18,316 nucleotides of DNA from Sva-07 sp964549065 (GTDB lineage Bacteria; Actinomycetota; Acidimicrobiia; Acidimicrobiales; Ilumatobacteraceae): assembly GCA_964549065.1 (NCBI GenBank), contig CAZJUC010000046.1, forward strand, positions 1 to 18,316. The letters run 5' to 3'. The position numbers and the translations under genes are program-made. Below the pieces are notes generated by a model. That model did not search any database and was not told where the DNA came from. It saw only the letters and a program-made list of their open reading frames with translations. Below are positions 1-8,081 of the stretch, piece by piece; positions within the stretch are counted from its first letter, which is position 1, and each line of letters opens with the position of its first letter.

Positions 1-3
1 CCG

Positions 4-17
4 CCCCGTGTGCGGGG
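4..17 (-). terminator. Short GC hairpin just after glgB stop
   Basis: Five-base arms CCCCG and CGGGG enclose a four-base loop, one base beyond the glgB stop codon on the minus strand. There is no visible U tract inside the window, so it is only a candidate transcription terminator. Confidence 0.35.
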
Positions 18-18
18 T

Positions 19-1926
19 TCAGCCGGGTGATCGGGACGCGAGCCACAGCATCGACATCGGCCCCACGTCGACGACACACGACGACGACGCTCCCTGCCAC
101 GGCTCGTCGTTCGCAGCAACCGTGGCCTGTTCGCCTCGGTGTCCACTCCCCCGCCACTGCGCAGCGTCGGTGTCGAGCACGACCTCCCAGTCGCCGGCCC
201 ATGGCAGACCCACCCGATAGCCCGTGCGAGCCACGGGCACGAAGTTCGCCACACACACCACCGCGGCCGCGCCATCGAGGTCCCACCGGGTGAAGGCGAA
301 GGTGCTGTGGTCGGCGTCGTCGGCGTCGAGCCACTGGAAGCCACCGGGCTCGCGATCTCGGCGCCACAGCGCCGGCCACGCGTCGCTGAGCTGATTGAGA
401 CGGACGACCACGTCGTGGACACCTCGGTGCGCACCGTGGTCGAGGAGGTGCCATGGCAGCTCACCCTGCTCGGACCACTCCTCCCAGGGCGCCAGCTCGG
501 AACCCATGAACACCAGCGGTGCGCCAGGGAGCGCCCACTGCCAGGCGAACAACGCCCGCAGCGCGGCGAAGCGGTCGGCGTCGGTGCCGCCCAGGCGCCC
601 GAGCAGACTGCCCTTGGCGTGCACGACCTCGTCGTGGCTCAGCGGCAACACGAACCGCTCGTCGTAGGCGTACAACAGCGCGAAGGTCATCTCGTGGTGA
701 TGGTCGCGTCGGTGCGCCGGATCGAGCGAGAGGTAGTCGAGTGTGTCGTGCATCCATCCCAGGTTCCACTTGTGGCTGAACCCGAGGCCGTCGCCCTCGA
801 CCGGGTGAGTGACCCCCGGCCACGCCGTCGACTCCTCGGCGATCACCAACGCATCGGGGAACTCCTCGCCGACCACGGCGGTGAGTTCACGGACGAACGC
901 CACCGCCTCGAGATCCTCGCGTCCGCCGAAGTCGTTCGGCGTCCACTCGCCGGGCTCGCGCGAGTAGTCGCGGTGGAGCATCGATGCCACCGCGTCGACG
1001 CGCAGCCCGTCGACGTGGAACTCGTCGAGCCAGTAGAGGGCGTTCGCCACGAGGAAGTTGCGCACCTCGTTGCGGCCGTAGTCGAAGACGTAGGTCCCCC
1101 AATCGGGATGTTCGCCGCGATGGGGGTCGGGGTGTTCGTAGAGCGGCGTCCCGTCGAATCGGCCGAGGCTCCACTCGTCGCGCGGGAAGTGGGCCGGCAC
1201 CCAGTCGAGGATCACGCCGATCCCGTGCTGGTGCATCGTGTCGACGAAGCGCCGCAGGCCGTCGGGGTCGCCGAATCGGGCCGTCGGTGAGAAGTACCCC
1301 GACACCTGGTAGCCCCACGAACCGCCGAAGGGGTGCTCGGCGATCGGGAGCAGCTCGACGTGGGTGAATCCGAGCGCGGTGACGTGCTCGCAGAGTTCGG
1401 TCGCCAGGTGGTCCCAGGTGTCGACGCCGCGCCGCCACGAACCGAGGTGGACCTCGTAGACGCGCATCGGTGCCGTGGCATCGATCACGGCCGATCGCGT
1501 CCCCATCCAGCGCTCGTCGGCCCACTGGTGGTCGAGCGCCCGCGGGACCACGCTCGCGTCGCTCGGAGGCAGTTCGGTCTGCCGGGCCATCGGATCGGCT
1601 TTGCGGACGGCGCGGCCGTCGTGGGCGACGATCTCGAACTTGTACCGGTGTCCGGTCCTCGCTGCCGCGCTGACGCACGACCAGATCCCCGTCGGCGCGT
1701 CGGTCTCGATCCGGCCGAGGGGCTCGGGCCCCCAGTCGTTCCAGTCGCCCACGACCGACACCGAGTCGGCTGCAGGCGCCCACACCGCGAACCGGACGCC
1801 GGCCACCACGCCGTCGGTGTCGACGTGGAGCGGCTGGGGCCCGAGCAGCTCCCACAGCCGCCGGTGCGTGCCCTCGCCGAACAGGTGCAGGTCGAGATCG
1901 CCGATCGGGCGTGCGATGCTGGCCAT
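19..1926 (-). CDS. glgB: 1,4-alpha-glucan branching enzyme GlgB
   Basis: The 635-residue product is a GH13 branching enzyme that cuts alpha-1,4 glucan chains and rejoins them as alpha-1,6 branches in cytoplasmic glycogen. A CBM48-like domain (about residues 40-125, with FAVWAPAADSVSVVGDWNDW) precedes the catalytic barrel. The expected acidic triad is visible: Asp311 in DGLRVDAV, Glu364 in AEESTAWPGVT and Asp432 in LPLSHDEVV. HPFGGSWGYQVSGYFSP at about 198-214 is typical of GlgB. It is shorter than the roughly 730-residue E. coli enzyme because it lacks the extra N-terminal N1 domain, as many bacterial GlgBs do. The ATG is supported by TACCCT (1935-1940) ending 8 bases upstream, a leaderless arrangement. 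It is divergent from the GT4 glycogen-synthase-type gene, which supports a glycogen role. Confidence 0.96.
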   Translation of the reverse strand: MASIARPIGDLDLHLFGEGTHRRLWELLGPQPLHVDTDGVVAGVRFAVWAPAADSVSVVGDWNDWGPEPLGRIETDAPTGIWSCVSAAARTGHRYKFEIVAHDGRAVRKADPMARQTELPPSDASVVPRALDHQWADERWMGTRSAVIDATAPMRVYEVHLGSWRRGVDTWDHLATELCEHVTALGFTHVELLPIAEHPFGGSWGYQVSGYFSPTARFGDPDGLRRFVDTMHQHGIGVILDWVPAHFPRDEWSLGRFDGTPLYEHPDPHRGEHPDWGTYVFDYGRNEVRNFLVANALYWLDEFHVDGLRVDAVASMLHRDYSREPGEWTPNDFGGREDLEAVAFVRELTAVVGEEFPDALVIAEESTAWPGVTHPVEGDGLGFSHKWNLGWMHDTLDYLSLDPAHRRDHHHEMTFALLYAYDERFVLPLSHDEVVHAKGSLLGRLGGTDADRFAALRALFAWQWALPGAPLVFMGSELAPWEEWSEQGELPWHLLDHGAHRGVHDVVVRLNQLSDAWPALWRRDREPGGFQWLDADDADHSTFAFTRWDLDGAAAVVCVANFVPVARTGYRVGLPWAGDWEVVLDTDAAQWRGSGHRGEQATVAANDEPWQGASSSCVVDVGPMSMLWLASRSPG

Positions 1927-1934
1927 CGAGGGTC

Positions 1935-1940
1935 AGGGTA
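1935..1940 (-). promoter_or_regulatory. -10 hexamer TACCCT for glgB
   Basis: TANNNT-type hexamer on the minus strand, ending 8 bases before the glgB ATG at 1926. The predicted transcript starts at or next to the start codon. No convincing -35 box is seen. Confidence 0.55.
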
Positions 1941-1982
1941 CGCCCCCGTTGGCCCGTCGGTACACCGACCGTGGCCCGACAC

Positions 1983-1988
1983 TAAGGT
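1983..1988 (+). promoter_or_regulatory. -10 hexamer TAAGGT for the GT4 gene
   Basis: TANNNT hexamer ending 8 bases before the GTG at 1997. The embedded AAGG could also act as a weak ribosome binding site 9 bases upstream, so both readings are possible. Confidence 0.5.
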
Positions 1989-1996
1989 GCGCGACC

Positions 1997-3190
1997 GTGC
2001 GCGTTCTGATGTTGTCGTGGGAGTTCCCGCCACGTTCGACCGGTGGGATCGCGGCACACGTCGCCGGTCTCGGCTCGGCACTCGCACGGGCCGGGCACGA
2101 CGTCGTCGTGCTCACCGTGGCCGAACGGCCCGCCGAACTCGAAGCGAAGCCACCCGAGAACGTACGTGTCCTTCGCACGCTCGTCGACCTGCCGTGGCTG
2201 CCCCCGTCCGAAGAGGTCACCCGGGTCGCTTCGGCGAACCATGCCGTCACCAAGCTCGGCAGTCGACTCGTCGGCGAACTCGACGGATGGGAGCCCGACA
2301 TCGTGCACGGTCACGACTGGCGGCTCGGCTGGGCGGCCGACTCACTCGCATCCCGGTACGACGTGCCGTTCGTGCTCACGATGCACGGAACCGAACGCGT
2401 GCGGCACGGCGGCCAACTGCCGCTCGGCCACCCGACCGACATCAACTCGATCGAATGGTGGCTGGCGTTCCAGGCCGATCGGATGATCTCGCCGACGCGG
2501 TTCGTCGTCGAACAGTTGATCACCGGGTTCGAGCTTGCCGAAGAGCACGTCACGCACATCCCGAACGGCATCGATCCGGAACGGTGGCGCCCCGTCGGCG
2601 GGCCGAGAGTGCCGGCCGGTCCGCGCTCGCCACTCGTGGTGTCGTGGGGTCGCGTCCAGTACGAGAAGGGGTTCCAGGTGCTGGCGCGCGCGATGCACGA
2701 GCTGCGCGGACGACTCCCCGAGGTGAGCAGCGTGATCGCCGGGCGGGGAAGCTACCTGCCGGAGTTGCAGACCCAGGTCGATGTCGAGGGGGTGAGCGAC
2801 ATCGTCGCCCTGCCCGGATATCTGAGCGACGCCGACCTGCACCAGCTCGTACACCGTGCCGGGTGCGTGGTGATCCCGTCGTTGTACGAACCCTTCGGCA
2901 TCGTCGCCCTGGAGGCGCTGGCAGCCGGCGCGCCGCTGATCGTGGCGCGCACCGGCGGCCTCGCCGAGTTGATCGCCGACACCGACGCCGGCGTCACGTT
3001 CGAGCCCGGGAACCCCGACGACCTCGCCGACGCGATCGAGCAGGTGTTGACCAACCACGATCTCGCCACCATCCTGGTGGCGAACGCCCGCGACCTGGTC
3101 GAGCACACGTACGCCTGGTCCGCGATCGCCCGCACGACGTCGGACGTGTACGCCGAGGTGACCGCACGGGGCCGCCAGACCACCTTCTGA
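1997..3190 (+). CDS. GT4 glycosyltransferase, glycogen synthase type
   Basis: The 397-residue product has the two Rossmann halves of a GT-B, family GT4 enzyme. It opens with MRVLMLSWEFPP and a glycine-rich donor loop (GG at 16-17, His21). DIVHGHDWR follows at 101-109. The C-terminal half carries SWGRVQYEKGFQ (Arg219, Lys224) and the nucleotide-sugar E-x7-E motif (Glu298 and Glu306 in EPFGIVALEAL). The length and these motifs match the short actinobacterial GlgA/GlgM proteins and archaeal-type glycogen synthases. The likely role is therefore extending an alpha-glucan or making maltose-1-phosphate. Donor (ADP- or UDP-glucose) and acceptor cannot be read from the sequence. The GTG at 1997 was chosen because homology begins exactly there and a -10 hexamer lies 8 bases upstream. 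Its neighbours glgB (divergent) and glgP (159 bases downstream) support the glycogen role. Confidence 0.85.
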   Translation: MRVLMLSWEFPPRSTGGIAAHVAGLGSALARAGHDVVVLTVAERPAELEAKPPENVRVLRTLVDLPWLPPSEEVTRVASANHAVTKLGSRLVGELDGWEPDIVHGHDWRLGWAADSLASRYDVPFVLTMHGTERVRHGGQLPLGHPTDINSIEWWLAFQADRMISPTRFVVEQLITGFELAEEHVTHIPNGIDPERWRPVGGPRVPAGPRSPLVVSWGRVQYEKGFQVLARAMHELRGRLPEVSSVIAGRGSYLPELQTQVDVEGVSDIVALPGYLSDADLHQLVHRAGCVVIPSLYEPFGIVALEALAAGAPLIVARTGGLAELIADTDAGVTFEPGNPDDLADAIEQVLTNHDLATILVANARDLVEHTYAWSAIARTTSDVYAEVTARGRQTTF

Positions 3191-3203
3191 TCCGTCCCTG
3201 ACC

Positions 3204-3235
3204 TTCTCCTGATGTTCTCCTGATCTTCTCCGATC
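3204..3235 (+). repeat. Three 11-bp tandem repeats upstream of glgP
   Basis: Units TTCTCCTGATG (3204-3214), TTCTCCTGATC (3215-3225) and TTCTCCGATC (3226-3235, one base shorter) are head to tail in the gap between the GT4 gene and glgP. Spacing is about one helical turn. They may be regulator sites or a slippage product; nothing in the sequence decides. Confidence 0.7.
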
Positions 3236-3265
3236 ACCTCACTGACCCTCTGCTGGCACCCGTCG

Positions 3266-3286
3266 CGTCACGGCGGCCACGTGACG
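3266..3286. other. Inverted repeat between GT4 gene and glgP
   Basis: Six-base arms CGTCAC and GTGACG flank a 9-base loop, with CACGTG overlapping the right arm. It could be a weak terminator for the upstream gene or an operator for glgP. There is no U tract. Confidence 0.3.
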
Positions 3287-3334
3287 GCGTGATGAACGAG
3301 TGCCGACGACGTCCAGAGCCGGCCGACAGGTCGC

Positions 3335-3340
3335 TATCGT
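3335..3340 (+). promoter_or_regulatory. -10 hexamer TATCGT for glgP
   Basis: TANNNT hexamer ending 9 bases before the glgP ATG at 3350. There is no Shine-Dalgarno sequence between it and the start codon. Confidence 0.5.
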
Positions 3341-3349
3341 CACCGCACG

Positions 3350-5830
3350 ATGCGCCCCGTTCACCACTTCACCGTCATCAGCAATGTGCCCGAGTCGCTG
3401 CGAGCGATCGAGTCGTTGGCTGCCAACCTCCACTGGGCCTGGGACCGCCAGCTCGCCCGGCTGTTCGACCGCCTCGACGGCACCCCCGACGGCCGGTCGT
3501 GGCGTGACAGCGGCCAGCATCCGGTCGATCTGGTGCGTCGCACGTCGCCGGCCTGTTGGAACGCGCTCGCCGACGACGAGCAGTTCATCGAGCAGCTGGG
3601 GCACGCGCAGCAACGGCTCGACGAGGTGGTCGACGGGTCGAGCTGGTTCGCCCGTCGGGCCGCCGACGGCGACACCGCGCTCGAATCGGTTGCCTACTTC
3701 TCCCCCGAGTTCGGCATCACCGAGGCGCTGCCGCAGTACTCGGGCGGGCTCGGCGTCCTCGCCGGCGATCATCTCAAGGCCTCCTCCGACCTCGGGGTTC
3801 CGCTGATCGGTGTCGGACTGCTCTACACCGAGGGCTACTTCCACCAATTCCTCGACGGCAACGGTTGGCAGCAGGAACGCAACGAGCGGATCGACCCGGA
3901 TGCGCTCGGGCTGTACCCGACGGGTGTCGACGTCGTCGTCGACCTCGCGGGCGTGGCGGTCACCGTTCGGGTGTGGCGGGCCGACGTCGGCAGCATCCGG
4001 CTGTATCTGCTCGACACCAACGTCCCGTCCAACCCACCGGATGCGATCGCCATCACCGACCGGCTCTACGGCGGCGACGAGCAGCACCGTCTCCGCCAGG
4101 AGATCGTCCTCGGCATCGGAGGTGTGCGGGCGCTGCGGGCGCTCGACATCCACCCGCAGGTGTTCCACACCAACGAGGGCCATGCCGGCTTCCTCGGCCT
4201 CGAGCGGATCCGCGAATGGGTCGAGCAGGGGTTGAGTTTCGACGAAGCCATCGAAGCGGTCCGCGCCGGAAGCCTCTTCACCACCCACACGCCGGTGCCG
4301 GCGGGCATCGACCGCTTCCCACGGGCACTGTTCGAGCGGTACTTCGCGAGCTTCGCCCACCAGTGTGGTGTCACGATCGACGAGCTGATCGCCGTCGGCC
4401 AGAGCGAGGCCGACACCGACAAGTTCAACATGGCGATCATGGGTCTGCGCCTCGCCGCCCACTCCAACGGTGTCGCCCGCCTGCACGGAGAGGTCTCCCG
4501 GGAGATGTTCGGCGATCTCTGGCCCGACCTGCCGACCCGTGAGGTACCGATCGGCCACGTCACCAACGGCGTCCACGCCCGCACCTGGGTCAGCGACCGC
4601 GTCGATGAGCTGCTCTCGCAGATGATCGGCGACGAGTGGCATCTGGCCGACGAGAGCAACTGGGAACGTGTCCGCCATCTCGACCACCGCGAGATCTGGG
4701 ACGTCCGCAACGAGGGACGGCGCGAGCTCGTCCACATGGTGCGCGACCGGCTCGGCGGCAACCTGCTCGACCCCGACGTGCTCACGATCGGGTTCGCCCG
4801 TCGTTTCGCCACCTACAAACGCTCGACGCTGCTCCTCGCCCAACTCGAGCGTCTGCGGGCGATGCTCCTCGACGCCGACCGACCGGTGCAGTTCGTGTTC
4901 GCCGGGAAGGCCCATCCTGCTGACGAGCCGGGCAAGACCCTGATCCGCGACATCGACCGGCTCACGCGTGATGCCGACGTCGGCCACCGATTCGTGTTCA
5001 TCCCCGACTACGACATCGGCATCGCCCGCACGATGTACCACGGCTGCGACGTCTGGCTCAACACGCCCCGCCGACCGATGGAAGCGTGCGGCACCTCGGG
5101 GATGAAGGCGGCGCTGAACGGCGGGCTCAACTGTTCGATCCGCGATGGCTGGTGGGACGAGATGTCCGACGGCGTGAACGGCTTCGACATCGCCTCGTTC
5201 GACGACGACCCGGACCTCGAGCGGCGAGACCGCCGCGAAGCCGACGCCGCCTTCGAGGCGATCGAGAACGAGATCGTGCCGCTCTTCTACGCCCGCCACG
5301 ACGACGGTCTCCCCCACGGCTGGATCGAGCGGATCACGGCCAACTGGGCCACCCTCGGCTGGAAGGTGATCGCGGGGCGGATGGTGCGCGACTACGTCAC
5401 CACCTACTACGAGCCCGCAGCCGTCGGTACCACCACGATGACCGCCGACGCCGGTGCGCCGGCGCGTGATCTCGCCGCCTGGAAGCAGCGCGTCGAAGCA
5501 GCCTGGCCCGAGGTGAGCGTGCGCCTCGAGACCTCCACGCTCGGCAGTGGCTCGGCAGGCGAGCAGCGCAGTGTCGTGCTCGACCTCGAGGCGGGGTCGC
5601 TCGGCCCCGACGACATCGTCGTGCAGTTGCTGCACGGACCGGTGCTCTCCGACGGTTCGTTCGACGAGGCACTGCTCGACGTGGTGCCCGTCACCGCCGA
5701 CCACGACGGCCGCCTGCGTACGGTGTTCACCCCCGACCGGGCCGGCCGCTGGGGTGTCGCTGCACGCGCCATGCCGACCCACCCGCACCTGCGGACACCG
5801 TTCGACACCGGCCTCGTCGCCATCGGCTGA
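3350..5830 (+). CDS. glgP: Alpha-glucan phosphorylase (GT35, DUF3417 type)
   Basis: The 826-residue product releases glucose-1-phosphate from alpha-1,4 glucans using phosphate and pyridoxal phosphate. An N-terminal DUF3417 domain (about residues 1-120, with NLHWAWDRQLARLFDRLDG) precedes the GT35 phosphorylase fold. Visible signatures are AYFSPEFGITEALPQYSGGLG at about 115-135, HTNEGHAGF at 273-281, HTPVPAG at 313-319, GFARRFATYKR at 481-491 and the cofactor site EACGTSGMKAALNGGL, where Lys586 is the predicted PLP lysine. This is the short bacterial/archaeal phosphorylase type rather than the E. coli MalP/GlgP type. About 150 residues after the catalytic core have no motif I recognise. It lies downstream of the GT4 gene but has its own promoter candidate, so it need not be co-transcribed. 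It is the catabolic partner of the synthase and branching enzyme. Confidence 0.95.
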   Translation: MRPVHHFTVISNVPESLRAIESLAANLHWAWDRQLARLFDRLDGTPDGRSWRDSGQHPVDLVRRTSPACWNALADDEQFIEQLGHAQQRLDEVVDGSSWFARRAADGDTALESVAYFSPEFGITEALPQYSGGLGVLAGDHLKASSDLGVPLIGVGLLYTEGYFHQFLDGNGWQQERNERIDPDALGLYPTGVDVVVDLAGVAVTVRVWRADVGSIRLYLLDTNVPSNPPDAIAITDRLYGGDEQHRLRQEIVLGIGGVRALRALDIHPQVFHTNEGHAGFLGLERIREWVEQGLSFDEAIEAVRAGSLFTTHTPVPAGIDRFPRALFERYFASFAHQCGVTIDELIAVGQSEADTDKFNMAIMGLRLAAHSNGVARLHGEVSREMFGDLWPDLPTREVPIGHVTNGVHARTWVSDRVDELLSQMIGDEWHLADESNWERVRHLDHREIWDVRNEGRRELVHMVRDRLGGNLLDPDVLTIGFARRFATYKRSTLLLAQLERLRAMLLDADRPVQFVFAGKAHPADEPGKTLIRDIDRLTRDADVGHRFVFIPDYDIGIARTMYHGCDVWLNTPRRPMEACGTSGMKAALNGGLNCSIRDGWWDEMSDGVNGFDIASFDDDPDLERRDRREADAAFEAIENEIVPLFYARHDDGLPHGWIERITANWATLGWKVIAGRMVRDYVTTYYEPAAVGTTTMTADAGAPARDLAAWKQRVEAAWPEVSVRLETSTLGSGSAGEQRSVVLDLEAGSLGPDDIVVQLLHGPVLSDGSFDEALLDVVPVTADHDGRLRTVFTPDRAGRWGVAARAMPTHPHLRTPFDTGLVAIG

Positions 5831-5900
5831 CGTCGCCGCAGCCGCCTCCCGGCGCCCGGATCGGCCGCGATTCGAACCGTAGCTCGCAGTGGGCGATCGG

Positions 5901-5906
5901 TAGCCT
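5901..5906 (+). promoter_or_regulatory. -10 hexamer TAGCCT for the MFS gene
   Basis: TANNNT hexamer ending 7 bases before the ATG at 5914, with no Shine-Dalgarno sequence in between. Confidence 0.5.
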
Positions 5907-5913
5907 GCCAGCG

Positions 5914-7134
5914 ATGACGACGTCACCGCCCGACGTGGCGCCGGCACCCCGACGCGAACCACCATCGCCCACCCTGCTCTTCTTCGCGTTCGGTGGCCTG
6001 ATGGCCAGCCTCGCCGCCGGCTACGGCGTGCTGTTCACCATCGTCGACGACTACCGCGACGAGTACGGCATCAGCGAGACCGCGATCGGCGTCGTCATCG
6101 GGATCGGCTTCGTCGCCGGGTTCCTGTCGCAGGTGGTGATCGCGCCGTTGGCCGACCGGGGACACGCTCGACGTGTCGTGCTGTTCGGCGTCGGCGTGAA
6201 CGTCGCGGGGCTGTTGCTGATGGGCTTCAGCACGACGCTGACCCCGATTCTGATCGGCCGGTTCATCTCCGGGATCGGGATCGGCGCCGCGGTACCTGCG
6301 GCCAGGCGGATCGTGATCCTCGCCGACCCCAACCACCTGGGACAGAATCTCGGTCGGCTCGTCGCCGCCGACGTCTTCGGCTTCGCGCTCGGCCCGGCGG
6401 TGTCGGCCCTGCTGGTCGGCCCCTTCGGCATCCCGGCTCCGTTCATCGTGGTCGCCGTCGCCACCGCGGTGCTGCTTCCGTTCGTCGCCAGGGTGCAGGT
6501 CACCGAGAGCACCGTTGCGCCGAGGCGACGGCTGGCGATCGACCTGCTCGCGATCAGACCGTTCGCCGGTGCGGTCGTCTTCGGCGCAGCACTGTTCGCG
6601 ATGATCGGCTCGTTCGACGCCCTCTGGGCCGTCGTGCACCGCGATCTCGGCACCAACGAGTGGATCGCCAACCTCGGCATCACGCTGTTCGCGCTGCCGC
6701 TGATCGTGCTCGGCCCGGCCGGAGGACGGCTGTCACAGGTGCACGGCCCGTTCCGGGTCGCCGCGCTGGGACTGTTGTTCGCCGCGCTGTTCATGGCGTC
6801 GTACGGCCTGCTGCCCACCGGCACGTGGATCTTCGCGTTCGCGATGGTGCACGCCGTCACCGACGGCATCACCGTGTCGAGCAGTGGCGTCGCTGTCGGG
6901 ATGGTGGTGCCACCCGAGCGTCAAGCCGGCGCACAGGGCGTGCTCGGCGCCGCCCAGGCACTCGCCGCCGGCATCATGGCCGTCGTCACCGCTGCACTGT
7001 ACGACAACTTCGGGCGCGCCACCGCCTATCTCGTCTGTGCAGCGGCGATGATCGTCCTCGTTGCCGCCGGGGTCTGGCTCGCCCGGTCGGCGTGGTCGCT
7101 CAAGCGCCCCCTCCACCTCGACGCTGCAGCCTGA
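5914..7134 (+). CDS. Major facilitator superfamily transporter
   Basis: The 406-residue product is a predicted inner-membrane transporter of the major facilitator superfamily, with about 12 hydrophobic segments. The first is at roughly 20-44 (LLFFAFGGLMASLAAGYGVL). The MFS motif A region, between segments 2 and 3, reads PLADRGHARRVVLFG at about 78-92. GRFISGIGIGAAVPAARR at about 115-132 fits TM4. Arg/Pro-rich residues 200-207 mark the central cytoplasmic loop between the two six-helix halves. The overall pattern is that of a drug or small-metabolite efflux/uptake MFS, but the substrate cannot be told. It stands between glgP and the enoyl-CoA hydratase on the same strand, with its own promoter candidate and gaps of 83 and 100 bases. 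Confidence 0.9.
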   Translation: MTTSPPDVAPAPRREPPSPTLLFFAFGGLMASLAAGYGVLFTIVDDYRDEYGISETAIGVVIGIGFVAGFLSQVVIAPLADRGHARRVVLFGVGVNVAGLLLMGFSTTLTPILIGRFISGIGIGAAVPAARRIVILADPNHLGQNLGRLVAADVFGFALGPAVSALLVGPFGIPAPFIVVAVATAVLLPFVARVQVTESTVAPRRRLAIDLLAIRPFAGAVVFGAALFAMIGSFDALWAVVHRDLGTNEWIANLGITLFALPLIVLGPAGGRLSQVHGPFRVAALGLLFAALFMASYGLLPTGTWIFAFAMVHAVTDGITVSSSGVAVGMVVPPERQAGAQGVLGAAQALAAGIMAVVTAALYDNFGRATAYLVCAAAMIVLVAAGVWLARSAWSLKRPLHLDAAA

Positions 7135-7172
7135 GTCGCCCACAGCGCTCGCCCCACCTCCCGGGCCCACCT

Positions 7173-7203
7173 CACCGACCCTCGCGACCGATCGGGTTGC
7201 GGG
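7173..7203. other. Imperfect hairpin after the MFS gene
   Basis: GACCC and GGGTC arms enclose an inner CGACC/GGTTG pairing (one G-U pair) around GATCG. It sits in the 100-base gap between the MFS gene and the hydratase. It is a possible terminator; the pairing is interrupted and no U tract follows. Limits are approximate. Confidence 0.25.
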
Positions 7204-7222
7204 TCCGGCGGAGCGTGTCGGC

Positions 7223-7228
7223 AAGACT
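7223..7228 (+). promoter_or_regulatory. Degenerate -10 hexamer AAGACT for the hydratase
   Basis: AAGACT ends 6 bases before the ATG at 7235, the position where other genes here have TANNNT. It differs at the first base. GGAG immediately before the ATG is too close to be a good ribosome binding site. Confidence 0.3.
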
Positions 7229-7234
7229 CGGAGC

Positions 7235-8008
7235 ATGGCTGCACTGCTCACACTCGAACGGCGACCCGACGGGGTCGCTGTCATCACACTCGCCAACGGC
7301 AAGGTCAACGCACTGTCGACCGATCTGCTGGCCGAGATCCGGGAGGCCGCGCTCGAACTGACCGACACGCCGGCCGGCGCCGTCGTGATCACGGGCGGTG
7401 ACCGACTGTTCGCTGCCGGCGCCGACATCTCCCAGTTCGGTGGCCCGGACGAGGCCGCCACGATCGGTACCGCATTCCATCGCGCGCTCGACGCCGTCGC
7501 CGCGATCCCCCGCTTCGTGATCGCTGCGGTGAGCGGGTACGCACTCGGCGGTGGGTGCGAACTCGCACTCGCCTGCGACTACCGGATCGCCTCCGAGAAG
7601 GCGGTCTTCGGCCAACCGGAGATCCTGCTCGGCATCATCCCCGGTGGCGGCGGCACACAGCGACTCCCCCGACTCGTCGGCGCCGGCCGGGCCAAGGAGA
7701 TGTGCCTCACCGGACGACAGGTCCGCGCCGACGACGCCCTGCGGATCGGCCTGGCCGACGAGGTGGTCGCCCCCGAAGACCTCGTCGATCGAGCCATGAC
7801 GCTGGCCGCCGAGGTCGCTGCGGGACCACTGGCGGCCCAGGCCATCTGCAAGCGGGTGATCGACGACGGACTCGACCGATCACTGGCCGACGGGCTGGCG
7901 CTCGAACGTGACGGCTTCGTCGACGTGTTCCGCACCGACGACGCCCGCAGCGGCGTCGCCAGCTTCCTCGAGCACGGCCCCGGCCACGCCACCTTCACCG
8001 GCACCTGA
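7235..8008 (+). CDS. Enoyl-CoA hydratase/isomerase family protein
   Basis: The 257-residue product is a crotonase-fold enzyme, the usual length for the family, likely adding water across trans-2-enoyl-CoA in fatty-acid beta-oxidation. The oxyanion-hole segments AAGADISQF (60-68) and GYALGGGCELALACD (101-115) are intact. Both catalytic glutamates of true hydratases are present: Glu109 and Glu129 (in FGQPEILLGIIPGGGGTQRL). They are 20 residues apart, as in the mitochondrial enzyme (Glu144/Glu164), so hydratase is favoured over an isomerase or dehalogenase. The ATG at 7235 is where homology starts; a longer in-frame extension exists but is low-complexity. It converges on meaB. Exact substrate chain length is not readable. 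Confidence 0.9.
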   Translation: MAALLTLERRPDGVAVITLANGKVNALSTDLLAEIREAALELTDTPAGAVVITGGDRLFAAGADISQFGGPDEAATIGTAFHRALDAVAAIPRFVIAAVSGYALGGGCELALACDYRIASEKAVFGQPEILLGIIPGGGGTQRLPRLVGAGRAKEMCLTGRQVRADDALRIGLADEVVAPEDLVDRAMTLAAEVAAGPLAAQAICKRVIDDGLDRSLADGLALERDGFVDVFRTDDARSGVASFLEHGPGHATFTGT

Positions 8009-8061
8009 GGCCCCGTCGTCACGCCCCCGGCCCGAGACGCCCGAGCGAGACACGAGGGGCG

Positions 8062-8073
8062 CGAGCGCGCTCG
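8062..8073. terminator. 12-bp palindrome between converging hydratase and meaB
   Basis: The perfect palindrome CGAGCGCGCTCG lies 9 bases beyond the meaB stop, in the 73-base gap between converging genes. It is a weak candidate for a bidirectional terminator; GC-rich palindromes are common by chance in such DNA. Confidence 0.25.
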
Positions 8074-8081
8074 GCTGCGGC

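Noticed and set aside
139..1290. Long plus-strand open frame opposite glgB
   Set aside because: Antisense mirror of the glgB reading frame with no promoter hexamer and no recognisable motif.
3239..5965. A 908-codon open frame antisense to glgP
   Set aside because: High-GC codon bias leaves opposite-strand frames open. The product is Val/Arg/Asp/Glu-rich with no domain motifs, while glgP on the other strand has full family signatures.
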